A stretch of 7,377 nucleotides of DNA from Ktedonobacter racemifer. Lineage in GTDB: Bacteria; Chloroflexota; DTOL01; JACQYG01. Below the pieces are notes generated by a model, which did no database searches, had not been told where the DNA came from, and saw only the letters and a program-made list of their open reading frames with translations. Shown one piece after another: positions 5,837-7,377 of the stretch. Location of the stretch: assembly GCA_020723545.1 (NCBI GenBank), contig DYIS01000126.1, positions 1 through 7,377 on the forward strand. The letters are read 5' to 3'. The position numbers were made by a program, and so were the translations under genes. Position 1 is the first letter of the stretch. Each line of letters opens with the position of its first letter.

Positions 5837-7192
5837 TCAGGCCACCTTTCTCGCCATCGGTATCCCAGCGGTACGAGCGAAAATCCAGTACAAGGCCAAA
5901 GAGACGAGGAAGCTAGGAATGGAGGCGCCGAGCCAGGGAAGTGCCCGGGCTACGTATTGGTAGACGGCAACCCCCAGGGCCCAGGCGAACACGGCCACCC
6001 AGTTTATCCCCTGCCAGTACCAGTAACTGCCTCCGGAGCGATAGATCTCCGGGAGGTCATAGTGGCGGCGTCGTAAGACGAAATAATCGGCAGCCAGGAC
6101 GCCGAAGATCGGGACGAAGACCGAGCCGATGAGGAGCAGGAAGGTCTCGTACTGGGTGATGTCGAGCACGGCCGCCACCAGGAATGAGAACACACCCAGG
6201 CCGATGATGAGCCAGCGCTGCCGGACCCTGGGGAAGACGTTCTGTACCGAGACAGCGGCCGAATACAGGTCCGCCCAGGCGTTATCGGTTTCGTCCACCA
6301 GGAAGATAAGCAGTGCTGGCAGGCCGGCCGTCAGGGCGATGGCGGCCACAAAGCCCTTGGGTTCCTGGGTCACGGCTGCTGCCAATAGCACCAACGCACC
6401 CAGGCCGTAAAACCAGATATTAGTAACCAAGTAACCCAGATAAGTGCCCCAGAAGCCGCGCCCGGTGTGGCGGGCAAAGCGATTGTAGTCAGCGACCAGC
6501 GGCAGCCACGACACGGGCATGGCGATGACGATGTCCACGGCCACCCAGAAGGGGGGTCCCCCTTTGCCCGGCTGGCGCAGGAGCGCTGCCACGTCGTAGG
6601 TGGTGAGGATGTGGAAGGTGAGCCACAGGGTGGTGATGAGCACCATCCACACGGCGAACTTCTCCAACCACTGGCGCACGACAGCGACGGGGCCACCGAT
6701 GCCCATCAGGATGACCACCAGGGCGAAGACGGCCGCCCAGAAGACGTAAGAATCCAAGCCCAGCACACGCTTGGAGATTTCGTTGGCGCCATAGCCCATG
6801 ATGATGATCTCGAAGATGGTCCAACCGAGCAACTGTAGGACATTCAGCGCGGTGGGCAGGTAGGAGCCGCGGATGCCCAGAGCCGGCCGGAGCATGACCA
6901 TGGTGGGGATGGCATTGTCGCTGCCCACCACTCCGGCCAGGGCCAGGAGCAGGTTACCGATGAGGGTGCCGATGACAATGGCGACCAAAGCCTGGCCCAG
7001 GCCCAGCCCCGGCACCAGGAGGGTGCCAGCCAGTAGCACCAGCAGGCCCACACCTAGATCGGCCCATAAAACGAAGTAGTCGAGAAAGCCCAACAACCGG
7101 TGTTCCTGGTGAACCGGCTCTATTCCCCATTCGGGGGGAGCCTTGATCCTGGGTATAACCCCTGCAATGCTGCCTTTGCCCCCGCTGGCCAT
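5837..7192 (-). CDS. cytX: NCS1-family permease, CytX-type, probable hydroxymethylpyrimidine transporter
   Basis: A 451-residue inner-membrane permease of the nucleobase:cation symporter-1 (NCS1) family. It begins with the PEWGIEPV segment (20-27) and GFLDYFVLWADLGVG (35-49) seen in cytosine-permease relatives. About twelve hydrophobic segments follow. WLPLVADYNRFAR (229-241) is the family's conserved loop, and DETDNAWADLYSAAVSVQN (300-318) is the next conserved block. IFGVLAADYFVLRRRHYDL (362-380) and SYWYWQGINWVA (389-400) are typical of the C-terminal part. ATG 7192 is preceded by GGAGGTG; an in-frame GTG at 7249 sits in the terminator loop and is rejected. As first gene behind a TPP riboswitch and before thiM, it is best read as an importer of HMP or a related thiamine pyrimidine, as comparative genomics predicts for CytX. 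Cytosine or another base cannot be excluded from sequence alone. Confidence 0.85.
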   Translation of the reverse strand: MASGGKGSIAGVIPRIKAPPEWGIEPVHQEHRLLGFLDYFVLWADLGVGLLVLLAGTLLVPGLGLGQALVAIVIGTLIGNLLLALAGVVGSDNAIPTMVMLRPALGIRGSYLPTALNVLQLLGWTIFEIIIMGYGANEISKRVLGLDSYVFWAAVFALVVILMGIGGPVAVVRQWLEKFAVWMVLITTLWLTFHILTTYDVAALLRQPGKGGPPFWVAVDIVIAMPVSWLPLVADYNRFARHTGRGFWGTYLGYLVTNIWFYGLGALVLLAAAVTQEPKGFVAAIALTAGLPALLIFLVDETDNAWADLYSAAVSVQNVFPRVRQRWLIIGLGVFSFLVAAVLDITQYETFLLLIGSVFVPIFGVLAADYFVLRRRHYDLPEIYRSGGSYWYWQGINWVAVFAWALGVAVYQYVARALPWLGASIPSFLVSLALYWIFARTAGIPMARKVA

Positions 7193-7231
7193 TTTCCCAC
7201 CTCCGTGTCTCTTGCATCTGCGAGCTTCATT

Positions 7232-7262
7232 AAAAAACCGCCCCTCCACGGAGGGGCGGTTT
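7232..7262 (-). terminator. Intrinsic terminator of the TPP riboswitch
   Basis: On the minus strand a perfect 12-bp stem (AAACCGCCCCTC with GAGGGGCGGTTT, tetraloop CGTG) is followed by a run of six T ending at 7232. It lies between the aptamer and the first gene, 40 bases before the cytX start codon, so it acts as the off-switch of the operon rather than as the end of a previous gene. Confidence 0.92.
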
Positions 7263-7283
7263 GGCTGTAGTCTTCTCCCTCCG
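7249..7283 (-). promoter_or_regulatory. Antiterminator pairing between aptamer end and terminator arm
   Basis: CGGAGGG at the 3' end of the aptamer core (7283-7277) is perfectly complementary to CCCTCCG (7255-7249), which is part of the terminator 5' arm and loop, with one further G-U pair possible. The pairing would destroy both the ligand-bound aptamer fold and the terminator. That is the mutually exclusive arrangement expected of an off-switch that lets transcription through when TPP is scarce. Inferred from complementarity only. Confidence 0.6.
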
Positions 7284-7377
7284 CTGGCATTACCCAGATC
7301 AGGTTCAAAAGGGTCGATGACATTTCTTTAACTAGTAAAGAAGTCATCCTCTCAGCCTGGCTCACCAAGCTCCCCTA
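7263..7377 (-). ncRNA. TPP riboswitch (THI box) aptamer, 5' end cut by window edge
   Basis: The minus strand carries the THI-box core: GGGGAGC (7375-7369), a P2 stem GCTTGG/CCAGGC (7370-7365 with 7360-7355), CTGAGA (7355-7350), ACCC (7314-7311), GAACCTGATCTGG (7306-7294), GTAATGCCAGCG (7293-7282, the pyrophosphate-sensing side) and GGAGGGA (7282-7276). An optional P3a hairpin is present between CTGAGA and ACCC (7348-7316). The 5' strand of P1 and the promoter lie beyond 7377. It binds TPP, the final product of this operon, and controls transcription through the terminator just downstream. Coordinates include the linker to the terminator. Confidence 0.96.

Noticed and set aside
7193..7249. Upstream GTG start of the permease at 7249
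   Set aside because: It lies in the terminator loop with the T run inside the putative coding region, and ATG 7192 has a GGAGGTG at proper distance.

Overview
This is a GC-rich bacterial window (about 60% G+C by eye) in which every convincing gene lies on the minus strand, so biological order runs from the right end to the left end. It holds two transcription units. The closest lineage I would guess is a Chloroflexota-like or other deep-branching GC-rich bacterium, because of the HIT-MFS-selA grouping and the general feel of the proteins. No rRNA or other phylogenetic marker is present, so this is a weak inference.

Right part (about 7377 down to 2310): a thiamine (vitamin B1) salvage operon. 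It opens with a TPP riboswitch whose aptamer core is essentially textbook, followed by a strong intrinsic terminator and a visible antiterminator pairing. Then come an NCS1-family permease of the CytX type (probable hydroxymethylpyrimidine uptake), thiM (hydroxyethylthiazole kinase), thiE (thiamine phosphate synthase), thiL (thiamine monophosphate kinase) and thiD (HMP/HMP-P kinase). Together they import or salvage the pyrimidine, phosphorylate pyrimidine and thiazole, join them, and phosphorylate the product to TPP, which feeds back on the riboswitch. No de novo gene (thiC, thiG, thiS, thiF, thiH or thiO) is in the window, so the locus looks built for salvage.

Middle (2310 down to 2032): a 278-base spacer with no gene and no convincing terminator, but with a good sigma-70-type promoter (perfect TATAAT, 17-base spacer) just before the next gene.

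Left part (2031 down to 1): a HIT-family nucleotide hydrolase/phosphorylase with a TTG start, an MFS transporter coupled to it by an ATGA overlap, and the first 83 codons of selA (selenocysteine synthase), which runs off the left edge. The tight spacing suggests co-transcription and places selenocysteine synthesis next to, but under separate control from, the thiamine operon.

The region is mostly well-understood metabolism. The points most worth a second look are the salvage-only thiamine logic, the riboswitch switching mechanism, an Asp-to-Asn change in a normally acidic ThiL motif, a dyad element between thiL and thiD, and the junction where the MFS stop codon UGA is in frame with selA. I found no evidence of a mobile element, CRISPR array, tRNA, rRNA or phage gene.
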